The position numbers and the translations under genes are program-made. From Kamptonema formosum PCC 6407 (GTDB lineage Bacteria; Cyanobacteriota; Cyanobacteriia; Cyanobacteriales; Microcoleaceae), in NCBI RefSeq assembly GCF_000332155.1, contig NZ_KB235908.1, forward strand, positions 62,001 through 126,000: a stretch of DNA of 64,000 nucleotides. Direction: 5' to 3'. This document shows positions 36,355 to 44,660 of this stretch, in pieces (within the stretch, counting starts at the first letter, position 1; each line of letters starts with the position of its first letter). The notes under the pieces are model-generated. The model worked only from the letters and a program-made list of their open reading frames with translations. It was not told the origin of the DNA and made no database searches.

Positions 36355-37118
36355 CCATCGCTAGGACTGCTACGCCCTCCCCACCACGTCCCTTTCCACT
36401 GCCGACTAACTTTTCGCTTTTCTATCAGTTCGTGCAAATTCTTAATATCTTGGTTAGCCGATTCAATGTTTAATTTAACCTCCTCAGCATAAACATACCA
36501 GAGATACTGGCAATCATTGTGGATGACGCGCCATCCTTGACCGTTAAACAAATTTCTATACTGAGGATGATTGATAACAGCTTGCTCCAAGGCTTTTACA
36601 AATCGCAGCCATTCCTCATTAATGATATTCTCGCAGTCCTCTAACCACTTATTTTGACTCGGATGCAACCCTGTAATAACATTCGGCAACTCGGCTTGCC
36701 AGAATTTTTCTGCATCAACAGCGTCATCCCGCAACCATTTAATTAATTCTGAATTTCGGTGGTAGGGCAAGAGAACTTGACCGTTTAACTCAGTTTCCCA
36801 ACGATAAATTAAGACTGCTGAGAGATAGTGGCACAGCCAAGAAGCTACAGCCCAATCCCTTAATTTTTGACCGCCTCCTAAGAAGTTTTGAACGGGACCA
36901 AAAGTGAGAACGGCAATATTTGTTAGTTCGGGGCTAAATCCAGTTTCAAGTTGTTCGCAAGCCTCCTGAGATGCACCTCCTCCCCACCAGAAACGACTTT
37001 TCATGTGGGGAGATTCTTGCTGCGTCCCGCTAACAGGATGCCAAGATAGCGTAGGAGTAGCATCCGGTAAACGGGGATAAAGCCCTTGTTGTTTGATTAA
37101 CCAGTCTGAGAGATTCAT
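36276..37118 (-). CDS. cas10: Cas10/Cmr2, N-terminal part (first frame)
   Basis: 280 residues; the ATG overlaps the preceding stop as ATGA. The first Palm domain is recognised by AVLTFGPVQNFLGGGQKLRDWAVASW, as in Cmr2. No HD nuclease domain precedes it, and no four-cysteine zinc knuckle is seen. After KRKVSRQWKGTWWGGRSS the frame continues for about 30 residues of doubtful sequence to a stop, while the homology resumes in another frame. Together the two parts give only about 510 residues against 800-1000 for a full Cmr2. Confidence 0.75.
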   Translation of the reverse strand: MNLSDWLIKQQGLYPRLPDATPTLSWHPVSGTQQESPHMKSRFWWGGGASQEACEQLETGFSPELTNIAVLTFGPVQNFLGGGQKLRDWAVASWLCHYLSAVLIYRWETELNGQVLLPYHRNSELIKWLRDDAVDAEKFWQAELPNVITGLHPSQNKWLEDCENIINEEWLRFVKALEQAVINHPQYRNLFNGQGWRVIHNDCQYLWYVYAEEVKLNIESANQDIKNLHELIEKRKVSRQWKGTWWGGRSSPSDGCLSIQRQFLSPATYTGSGRVKRKFT

Positions 37119-38674
37119 GTCAGGAGGTTGAGGAGTTCTAAAACACGATAGTAGTATTTATCTGCTCTTTTTTGGACTTCATCTGATAAACCAGCAAGCC
37201 GAATAATATAGTTCAACCATTTCACCGCAACTTGCGAAGGATGGTCGGGATGGTCTACTCGATTGTTGAGTTCTACAGTCTTTTTATCTAACATTCTATC
37301 AATTCGATCGCCCATTAAGCTGTGATAAAGTTGGTTTCTGACTGCTATATATCCCAAGATTTTTTCAGGTTTTTCTTCTAGCTTCCAATTGTCTATATAA
37401 AACTTTTTAAAATTAGCCCACTCCGAGCCTGTAATCTGGTTAGCTTTTAAGGGGATAGGAGAACCTGAATAAGAAGGATCGTATTCATACTTTCCATTAG
37501 CCAGCAGTGAAGAGACAATTTGAGAAATATCACAACGAATGTGTACTTTCTGTTTAGTATCGGTAAACATCAGCTTATGTTCCTCCCATTGATAATTACC
37601 ATTGCCCTGCTTTTCTAATAGCAGAAATAAAGCTAGTTCTAATGCACCTGCTATTCTTAAATTCCAGTGCATCCATTGGCTGCGCTCGCGAAAAGCTTTT
37701 TCGCTCCAGTAAGCAATGCTCACCCGTTCGATAATCATATCTCGACCCGGTTTAATCCGCCAATCGTCGGGGGTAGCCGTTGCATCGCGATCGCTCAAGT
37801 TCAAAGACACTGCCTTATCTAAATTTACAAGGCTCGTTTCAAGGTCTTTATAATTCGGATGGTTTCTATCTAATAACTTCAAAGCACCACTAAAATCTTG
37901 GATTTTCAGAAGTTCCCGAATTTGCGGATCTTTTAGTCGCCACTGCCATTGCGTCCCCGGATGAGGGTCAGGGCATATTTTATCTTCTTTAGATAGATAA
38001 ATAAATTCTACAGAGTTTCCCGCAACTTTTTGCTCAATTCCCCATAGATATAAAGCACCTGTGAGAGCAGGAGTCCCGCTGCTATGCTGAATGATTATCT
38101 TCTCGATTTCAATTGGCTCAGTATTGGCGACAGCTTCATTCTTGTCTTTTGAGGAATCTAACTCTTCATCTTTTTCTCGTGGAGGAGGAGAGAATTTTAT
38201 GGCACTGTCTTGAAAACAAATCTTTTCATTGAGCCAGGGTCGAAGGTCTGCTGCCATTTTTTCCCAGTCAGCTACACCGTTCCCTCCTGCTTTTACTTTA
38301 AATTGCATGGCATAGCATTCAATTTTGTTTTGGCTACACCACTTTAATAAAGCATCCCTCCACCAGATGCCATCCGCTTTCACAAGAGTTTTCCACCCCT
38401 CCTGATCTTGCCGCGAATGTTGCCACTCTCGCTGATCGGTTAGGATAATTCCTAAAATAAAATCCTTTCCGAATTTATCTTTGACTTTCTCAAGTAAGGG
38501 GAAATCTAGATGACATTCTTTACAGAATATCTCATAATGTCTCTTAGCTGCTCTACAGATTTTTTCTAAATCCCCAACATCTCCTAATATGTCGGCTCCT
38601 TCTGGATTGTTTCGATCCTTATTATTAATAACATCACTATTGCCCAAAATCTGTAAAATTAACTGCTTTTTCAT
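37115..38674 (-). CDS. CARF-HEPN protein (Csx1/Csm6-like)
   Basis: 519 residues. The N-terminus starts with a Rossmann-type strand, QLILQILGNSDV, and further on has IEIEKIIIQHSSGTPALTGAL followed by VEFIYLS. This SGT-P-A signature is typical of CARF domains that bind cyclic oligoadenylate. The C-terminal half is helical and ends with YIAVRNQLYHSLMG, where R-N-Q-L-Y-H is an Rx4H HEPN ribonuclease motif. Csx1/Csm6 proteins degrade RNA when activated by Cas10 products. Direct overlap with cas10 places it in the effector operon. Confidence 0.75.
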   Translation of the reverse strand: MKKQLILQILGNSDVINNKDRNNPEGADILGDVGDLEKICRAAKRHYEIFCKECHLDFPLLEKVKDKFGKDFILGIILTDQREWQHSRQDQEGWKTLVKADGIWWRDALLKWCSQNKIECYAMQFKVKAGGNGVADWEKMAADLRPWLNEKICFQDSAIKFSPPPREKDEELDSSKDKNEAVANTEPIEIEKIIIQHSSGTPALTGALYLWGIEQKVAGNSVEFIYLSKEDKICPDPHPGTQWQWRLKDPQIRELLKIQDFSGALKLLDRNHPNYKDLETSLVNLDKAVSLNLSDRDATATPDDWRIKPGRDMIIERVSIAYWSEKAFRERSQWMHWNLRIAGALELALFLLLEKQGNGNYQWEEHKLMFTDTKQKVHIRCDISQIVSSLLANGKYEYDPSYSGSPIPLKANQITGSEWANFKKFYIDNWKLEEKPEKILGYIAVRNQLYHSLMGDRIDRMLDKKTVELNNRVDHPDHPSQVAVKWLNYIIRLAGLSDEVQKRADKYYYRVLELLNLLT

Positions 38675-38791
38675 ACAACTCTATTTCGCTCCAACTCTTA
38701 TTTTCAAATTCCCTGTACCCTTAACTCCAGCAACTACCTCTCTAATTCCTGACACCGACCTCGAACTTCAAATAGTAAAAGTCCCCAGGCG

Positions 38792-41233
38792 TTACAGCGA
38801 GTCGATCGCCCCCTGCAACCTCGCCTTATAATCCTTCTCACCTCGGTTTGTTTGATTTCGCATACTGTCCTTTTGTAACTCAAGCAACTTCTCATAAATC
38901 CGCGATCGCCCCGGAACCTGACACCAATTGCCAATCGCCTCAGCCAAACCCTCCACCTTTTCAGGCCAATGGCTCGCCTCCTCCTGCAAGTTCTTTGAGT
39001 CTTCAGAACTCAACAAATCCCGACAGCCCACCAATTGAATAAAAGCTTCCACCTTCTTCTCTGAAGGTGTTGGAGGCTTAATCTCTTTGAGCAGTTCTTC
39101 TTGATAGTTCTCCGGCTGGCAGCTATCCACAAACAAGAATAACGGATAACGCAACCACTGACCGAGGGACTTCGCCCACTGTTTAGCTGTCGATAGCAGT
39201 GGAGGCTTGGATTGTATCCAGAGAATCTGTGAAGATGCAGGATGAGAAGGGTTCTGCCGCTGCCAATCTGCGATCGCCCCCCACAGTTGGCAAACCCCGT
39301 CCGGCTGAGCTTTCACCAGTTCGCCCAAACTTTCGCGATCGTCCGGTGAAAACAGCTCTTGATTTTGAGAAAGCAACTGCTTAAACTTCTCCAGCTTTTG
39401 CTGGAAAGCGCGATCGCTCATCCGCAGCCGCGCCTTTCTCCAAGCCCAAACTCCCCCCCCTACACCCGCAGCAGCCAGCAAGCTCAAAATAACGGCTACC
39501 CCAAATGGGTGTAGCGAACCCCCCAGCAACAAGCGTACTGTAATGGGACTGCTTGCAGTAATCAAACCTGCACTAGAGGCAACAATTGCTCCAGTTCCCA
39601 ACCCGGCACTGGCGATATAGACGGCATTTTGTAGCTGGCGATCGCGCTCTTGCTCTGCCTCTTCTTTCGCCCGCAATTGCTGCGAGTAAATACGCTGCCA
39701 CTCCTTGTCTGCCTCTTCCTTCTCTCGCAGGGCGAGGACGGAGATGCGATCGCGCTCTCGATCCGCTTCTTCCTTTTCCCTTAAGGCTAGTAAGTACAAA
39801 CGTTCTCGTTCTTTGGCAGTTTCATCCTGACGGCGCATTTCCTCTTGGCGTTGGCGATCGCGTTCTTTGGCAGCTTCGTCTTGTTGTCGTATTTCTTCTA
39901 GACGCTGGCGATCGCGCTCTCTCTGAGCAGCTTCCTGCCGCTGCAAATACTGCAACTGCGAATATTCCTGCATTTCCCGCACTTCGTCGTTCACTTCCCG
40001 ATAAAGCTGCTCTAGCAGAAATACCTCTTGCCACTTGCGGTAGCAGCGGTGGTGGTGCTCACGCTGCATTGCTTGGGTGAAGTAACCCCATGCTGTAAAC
40101 GCCAGCAGTCGGTTGCGGATCTCCTTAAACACTGCCGTGTTGTTCTGCACGTCTGCCTCGCTGTCACTACTGAATTTCCACTTCTGAGCAACAGTTGTTG
40201 ATAGCGATATCAGTGCAAACCGCTGGTGCAGCGCTAGCAGAAACAGCAGAAAATATTGTTTGCTTAAGTGAGATGGCAGCGTTCCTCGGAAAAATGGGTT
40301 TTCCTGGGGAACGTCACACGCCAGGAAAGCACTCCCTTCCAACGAACAAATGAACCACTGCTTCTTCGCATAAGGCAGCAGCGCTGGGTGATTGTCAACT
40401 AAATCTTCTGGAGCGGGGTCATCTCCCTGGTTTGCGTTGAAGAAGTTGTGCAATCTATAGCGAAGGTAGGGAATTTCTGTTGTATCGATGTTATCGACAT
40501 ATAAGGCTGTAAAAGGCAGCATTTGTCCAGGCACAAATACTTCTTGCCACCAAACTCCTGACTCTCCTTCCAAAGAACCACTCCTCAGTAGCTCGCTCAA
40601 AATGATGTTCCAGTTGCATTGGCGCGAACCATTAGCTTCTTGAGAGAGTTGAGGGAAAAAGGGTTCCCAGGTTTTTTGCCTTGTCGCTTCATTCCATATT
40701 TGCTGCTCTGCCTCCAGTCGCACGTTTCTCTGGGTTTTAATAAAGCGAAAAAAGTGAAGAAAATCTAGCCAATCATTAACCTTATTGGTATCTTTGACCT
40801 TACTGGTATCTTTTGGTTGGGTCTGCACAACGGCAAATCCAACTCCTACCTGAAACAGGATTAGTTGCACTGCTTCAGTTCCTTCACCTTTTTCGCCAAA
40901 GGTAAAGGGTATTTCTCCTTTAGTTTCCCACCGAAGTTTCCAGTTAAATTTGCTCGTAAAGCCGAGTGTATTCAGCGCAGCGTAGTTGAGTTTCCAGTAG
41001 CGGACTGTTGGAGGATTCCTGTTGGTATCAAGGTAGTTAGCGATGTGAGCTAGTAAGTCATCCGTTGGAAAAGTATGGGGTTCCCACAGGGGGATATCTC
41101 GTTTTGCCCCCGACACTGTAGCGCCATCAATCGCTTTAACTCGCGCTTCAAACTCGGACGCTTCAAATAGGAATGGGTAGACAAAATAGATAAATGAAGT
41201 TTTCTGATCGACAACTGCTGTTTCAAACATCAT
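38792..41233 (-). CDS. CRISPR-linked coiled-coil protein with two membrane helices
   Basis: 813 residues from the ATG at 41233 (a TTG at 41272 would add 13). Order: a large soluble alpha/beta N-terminal region (about 1-420), an uninterrupted Arg/Glu helix built of six 18-residue repeats (about 440-550; unit like EADRERDRISVLALREKE), two hydrophobic segments (AVYIASAGLGTGAIVASSAG and FGVAVILSLLAAAGVGGGV, about 555-620), then a cytosolic helical C-terminal region of about 190 residues. Soluble head, long stalk and paired membrane helices recall CorA topology, but no GMN motif is seen. It is the first gene of the effector operon. Family not recognised. Confidence 0.75.
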   Translation of the reverse strand: MMFETAVVDQKTSFIYFVYPFLFEASEFEARVKAIDGATVSGAKRDIPLWEPHTFPTDDLLAHIANYLDTNRNPPTVRYWKLNYAALNTLGFTSKFNWKLRWETKGEIPFTFGEKGEGTEAVQLILFQVGVGFAVVQTQPKDTSKVKDTNKVNDWLDFLHFFRFIKTQRNVRLEAEQQIWNEATRQKTWEPFFPQLSQEANGSRQCNWNIILSELLRSGSLEGESGVWWQEVFVPGQMLPFTALYVDNIDTTEIPYLRYRLHNFFNANQGDDPAPEDLVDNHPALLPYAKKQWFICSLEGSAFLACDVPQENPFFRGTLPSHLSKQYFLLFLLALHQRFALISLSTTVAQKWKFSSDSEADVQNNTAVFKEIRNRLLAFTAWGYFTQAMQREHHHRCYRKWQEVFLLEQLYREVNDEVREMQEYSQLQYLQRQEAAQRERDRQRLEEIRQQDEAAKERDRQRQEEMRRQDETAKERERLYLLALREKEEADRERDRISVLALREKEEADKEWQRIYSQQLRAKEEAEQERDRQLQNAVYIASAGLGTGAIVASSAGLITASSPITVRLLLGGSLHPFGVAVILSLLAAAGVGGGVWAWRKARLRMSDRAFQQKLEKFKQLLSQNQELFSPDDRESLGELVKAQPDGVCQLWGAIADWQRQNPSHPASSQILWIQSKPPLLSTAKQWAKSLGQWLRYPLFLFVDSCQPENYQEELLKEIKPPTPSEKKVEAFIQLVGCRDLLSSEDSKNLQEEASHWPEKVEGLAEAIGNWCQVPGRSRIYEKLLELQKDSMRNQTNRGEKDYKARLQGAIDSL

Positions 41234-41461
41234 TTTTTCTCTCTGTATCCATTCTAAAATTTTGGTCAGCAAAAATATTAGCGTCTAGTTCAACTATAGA
41301 TGAAGTTGCAGAGAATAAAGATACTATAGTTACAAAAGTATTTTCAAGGAGAAGTATCCTAATTTTTGGCATCCAAGCAGGCGATTGCCCCCACATTGGC
41401 AGGCAGCACCCCAATTTTAGGGTTGAATGACAGCCAACTCTCCACCGCCACGATTATACCC

Positions 41462-41488
41462 CTCTTCTGTCGCTTAGTGACAGAAGAG
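41462..41488. other. Hairpin between relE-like and membrane-protein genes
   Basis: A perfect 10-bp stem CTCTTCTGTC / GACAGAAGAG with a 7-base loop. It sits between the upstream cas2-toxin unit and the effector operon. On the - strand TATAAT follows (41453-41458), so a terminator or a promoter region for the operon are both possible. Confidence 0.45.
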
Positions 41489-41644
41489 AAGTATCCCTCC
41501 CAGCAAAGCAGAGGTTATCAGCCTTGAGCCAAATTGTTACAGTTTTCAATCGAGCGATCGCACTTTACCAGAGAAGGCGATCGCCAGTACAGCACTTTGC
41601 GAGACCAAGAGGTACAGTAAAAACCGCTCAGATATTTACTGGTG

Positions 41645-41914
41645 CTAATGTGAATCAATCTCCTCAATTGAAATGGTTTGCTCTCCCTCATATTCCCAAT
41701 AGAATCTCAGAGCCATCGAAGCCGCAGAACCCCAAACTTCACCTTTTTTATATCTGTATCGGTGGGTTCTCAAGCTTCTGTATTCAGGCCCTTCTGATGC
41801 TATTGTTTGAAAAGCTTTATGGTATTGCTTTTGAACTTTGACAGGAAGCGATTTCAATTGTTTTTTGACTTGAGGAGAAAACCGTAGCCGAAATTTAGCA
41901 GTTTCCTTGCTCAT
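41645..41914 (-). CDS. RelE/ParE-like toxin, no antitoxin seen
   Basis: 89 residues. The RelE pattern is FRLRFSPQVKKQLKSLP, then YHKAFQTIASEGPEYRSLRTHRY, then GEVWGSAASMALRFYWEYEG, ending IEEIDSH. RelE-type toxins cleave mRNA on the ribosome and are normally encoded with a small antitoxin, but no such ORF lies on either side. It follows cas2 by 71 bases on the same strand. It may be a solitary toxin-derived gene; activity is uncertain. Confidence 0.7.
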   Translation of the reverse strand: MSKETAKFRLRFSPQVKKQLKSLPVKVQKQYHKAFQTIASEGPEYRSLRTHRYRYKKGEVWGSAASMALRFYWEYEGEQTISIEEIDSH

Positions 41915-41985
41915 AAACCACCAGGGGGAAAAGGGAGAAAATATCCTCCCCTTTTTCCACCCAATAGCAGGAAGTTTCCCGCTAT

Positions 41986-42264
41986 CTAAACAATGAAAGC
42001 CTCATCATCGATTACAAATTTTGGCTGCACTCCCAACACCTTTACCTTGCACCGACAGTGAGCAGAAAGAGGATAGAATCGGATTTGGTCTTGTCGTTTG
42101 TTCAGCAATTTCAACAGCCGTTTTTGCAGTTGTTCTTGCTGTTTTTCATCCAACACGCACTCAAATACTGACTTCTGAACCCGGCAGCCGCAAGTTTCTA
42201 ATAACTTAGAAATCTTTAAGCGGCGGCGGTCATCTACAATGTCATAGCAGATGAGGTAAAACAT
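41986..42264 (-). CDS. cas2: Cas2
   Basis: 92 residues. MFYLICYDIVDDRRRLKISKLLE is the typical start with the conserved Asp (YDIVDD), and RVQKSVFECVLDE follows in the ferredoxin-like fold. The ATG shares bases with the stop of the preceding cas1 fragment (TAATG), so cas1-cas2 were translationally coupled. Cas2 is the central dimer of the spacer-integration complex. This is the only cas2 in the window, 12 kb from RT-Cas1. Confidence 0.95.
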   Translation of the reverse strand: MFYLICYDIVDDRRRLKISKLLETCGCRVQKSVFECVLDEKQQEQLQKRLLKLLNKRQDQIRFYPLSAHCRCKVKVLGVQPKFVIDDEAFIV

Positions 42265-42433
42265 TACATTTTTGCCAGTATAGGGTATTCATCTTCCAAT
42301 TCGTTAGCATCGGTAGCAGCGTTATTTTTTGGCAGTGACCAAACCAGCGGCCGGTAATGCTGAATATCTCCTAACATGCAGGCGATATATTCCCGGACTT
42401 GCAATTCTAAACAGTGGCGGTAGGTAACTGTTC
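42264..42433 (-). pseudogene. cas1: 3' fragment of a second cas1, truncated by an IS
   Basis: Read on the - strand from the IS edge, the frame gives TVTYRHCLELQVREYIACML, then GDIQHYRPLVWSLPK, ending EDEYPILAKM at a TAA that overlaps the cas2 start. This aligns with the end of the RT-Cas1 protein here (RRCMELQVREYIACLMGEVE, YRPMLWKL), so it is the last ~55 residues of a Cas1. The rest of the gene is absent on the far side of the insertion element. Confidence 0.9.
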
Positions 42434-43725
42434 GGTTCTTTCGTACTTACTATGCTAAAACTTTAGGAAAATGCCAGCTAATCAAAGCTCTAATTTCAAA
42501 ATTGTTAAAGTTTCTAAATCCAAATCCACAACGTTTTAACAATTTTAATTTGTTATTAATTCCTTCTACTATACCGTTGGTTGTTCGGCGTTCAAAATAC
42601 CCAACTATTTCTCCAAACCACCGTTTGATTGTTGGGACACTATTCCGATAGTATGGAGCAGCTTTTTCAATCCAATCTATTAGTTTCAATATCCCTTCCC
42701 CTAAGCTTTTACTCTTTTCAAATAAAGAGTGAAATTCTTCCTTTAATGAGTGCATTATTCCTACTAACGGTGAAGCTTCTTTTACTTGGTTCAATTTTTC
42801 TTTTTGTTTATTTGATAATTTAACTACGCCTTTTAATAAGATATATTTACTTCCTTTCAAGCTAGTAAATAATTTAGCTCTTTCCTTAACTTTTAAGGCT
42901 TCTGCCGTTTTTTTTTGGTCAACTCTCGCTTGATTTAACTCTTCATGGATCATTTTTGTAACATGAAATCTGTCCACTGTTACCTCAGCATTTGGGCAAA
43001 GTTTTCGCACTAATGATTTATAATTACCACTCATATCTATACTTACTTCTTCTATCTGTTCTAACACTTCTTCACCCCATTGCCGCATCATTTTTTCTAT
43101 TTCTGATTGTGTTCGAGATGACACTAGCCCTACTAGCTTATGCGTATCTAGGTCTACTAAAACTACAATAAATTTTCCTTGTCCTTTAACCAAACTAATT
43201 TCATCTATCCCTAACCGTTTGAGTTGAGCTACGTGAATGGGCATGATTGACTCAGCTATAAACATTACCATTGACCAGACTTCTTCATTTGTTAATCCAT
43301 TATTTTTAGCGACGTTATTAACGTCGCTATGGATCACCTGTTCGGCAATCATTAGTGCATATCTATTGGTAAAATTTTGACGTTTGGCTACAAAACTTAA
43401 TGTTTCACTGAAAGGTTTTTCACAATTATTACACTTAAATTGCCGCCGATTTACTCTTAAAATTACTTCTCGGTTCCCCATCGGCAAATCTTTAACTAAA
43501 TGTCCATGATTTTGATGAAGACGATGACTACTTCGACCACAGTGTGGGCAGATTGCCGTTTTTGTCTCTACTTTTACTGAGAAAATTAATGTTTCATCTG
43601 TTTGTCTGCTGTCTTCTACTATAACTCCGGGTAGGTTTAGCAGTTTGGTCATTATCTTTTTCATAGTTAACTTTGCTCCCAACAACTATTTACTAATATT
43701 TTAGCATAGTAAGTACGAAAGAGCC
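42434..43725. mobile_element. ISL3-family insertion sequence
   Basis: A 1292-bp element with 27-bp terminal inverted repeats that differ at one base (GGTTCTTTCGTACTTACTAT at the left; the reverse complement starting GGCTCTTTCG at the right). Typical ISL3 elements make 8-bp target duplications; the flanks here are AACTGTTC and ATCTGAGT, which do not match. The flanking sequences come from two unrelated genes. Confidence 0.92.
42450..43664 (-). CDS. ISL3-family transposase
   Basis: 404 residues from the ATG at 43664. An N-terminal zinc-binding segment CPHCGRSSHRLH, later CNNCEKPF, precedes a helix-turn-helix region. The DDE catalytic core is GIDEISLV, VSIDMSGNY and EGINNKLKLLKR. It is full length with no stops, so the element may be active. 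It is closely bounded by the terminal repeats. Confidence 0.95.
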   Translation of the reverse strand: MKKIMTKLLNLPGVIVEDSRQTDETLIFSVKVETKTAICPHCGRSSHRLHQNHGHLVKDLPMGNREVILRVNRRQFKCNNCEKPFSETLSFVAKRQNFTNRYALMIAEQVIHSDVNNVAKNNGLTNEEVWSMVMFIAESIMPIHVAQLKRLGIDEISLVKGQGKFIVVLVDLDTHKLVGLVSSRTQSEIEKMMRQWGEEVLEQIEEVSIDMSGNYKSLVRKLCPNAEVTVDRFHVTKMIHEELNQARVDQKKTAEALKVKERAKLFTSLKGSKYILLKGVVKLSNKQKEKLNQVKEASPLVGIMHSLKEEFHSLFEKSKSLGEGILKLIDWIEKAAPYYRNSVPTIKRWFGEIVGYFERRTTNGIVEGINNKLKLLKRCGFGFRNFNNFEIRALISWHFPKVLA

Positions 43726-44000
43726 ATCTGAGTCTGAGTTCTCTACATAGAACTCGCCTGAGTCGGGCTAATCTCAGCCAAGCTAACCTAAGAGGGGCTA
43801 ATTTTTTCAAGGCTTCCTTAAATGACGCTTGCCTTGATAAGGCAGATTTGACAGGCGCGAATTTGAGCTTTGCCGATTTAAGAGGGGCGAGTTTGGATGA
43901 CGCTAACCTGACTGGAGCTAACTTAACCGGGGCTAAGCTGACACAAGGACAGTTCTCCTTTCACCGAATCGATTCGCCTACTTCTCCCCACCATTTATAA
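43726..44000 (+). pseudogene. 3' fragment of a pentapeptide-repeat protein
   Basis: From the IS edge the + frame reads LSRANLSQANLRGANFFKAS and continues with A(D/N)LxG units (ADLTGANLSFADLRGASLDD, ANLTGANLTGAKL) to a TAA at 44000. These are clear A(N/D)LXX pentapeptide repeats forming a right-handed beta-helix. The start is lost at the ISL3 boundary. Confidence 0.85.
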
Positions 44001-44660
44001 ATTTTTATCTCTATAATTTGTAATATGGAACCCAAAATGCTGAGTGAGGTTGAGGTGGATGCGCTCGGCGATGGGGATAGAAGATGATGCGAGTCAAAAT
44101 AGAGATGTCAACGGATTAGATAAGTGCGTAGAAAATATAGCGATCGCTCCCAAGTACAACTATTGACTCTTACACTGTTTAGAGAAGCACTTTGAACTCT
44201 TACTACATTGTTGAAGTAGCAACACATAACCTATTGGGCGATCGCGCTTTTAAAACCGGGATTATGCGATCGCACTCATACGGGAGCGATGGCTATGGGA
44301 AAGCAGCGATAGCCGACAAATCACGTCCTTACGGTGCTACACATCACCCGCACCCTGTTTTTGGTACGGTTGGCAACACCGGCGAGCCTTCCCTCGACGC
44401 TCGTGCCGTGCAGAGTTCTGAGGCTGGCTCATCATGGTGTTGCCACAGCATTTTCGGTTTCTAGGAATAGCTTTGTACGGTTTTCTTCTATGCCAATTAA
44501 TTCAGATTCTTTCACACTGATTGTGGCAAATACGACCAACCCAGTAGGGTTCTCCTGACTGTTCCTCCCACTTAAAAAGCGGCATCATAATAACTGTAAG
44601 CAACGAGCTTCAACCCAAACTTTCCTTATAAAGCTTTAGCAATCTTTGAGGTGACAGATT
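44001..44660. other. Non-coding region upstream of hsp20
   Basis: No convincing gene: a 90-codon ORF at 44192-44464 has no ribosome site and odd composition. A GAGGTGA ribosome site for the heat-shock gene lies at 44648-44654. No CIRCE element was recognised. Confidence 0.4.

Noticed and set aside
36173..36358. Third-frame 61-codon ORF at the Cas10 break
   Set aside because: Considered as the bridge between the two Cas10 halves, but its sequence does not resemble Cas10 and ends early.
39586..40080. 164-codon + strand ORF inside the membrane-stalk gene
   Set aside because: It is antisense to the 18-residue repeats, and its Leu/Ala/Arg pattern simply reflects those repeats.
41223..41414. 63-codon ORF overlapping the start of the membrane-stalk gene
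   Set aside because: No ribosome site and out-of-frame overlap; it could be a leader peptide, but nothing supports this.
44192..44464. 90-codon ORF before hsp20
   Set aside because: No ribosome site, unusual composition rich in HIP1-derived codons, and no recognisable motif.
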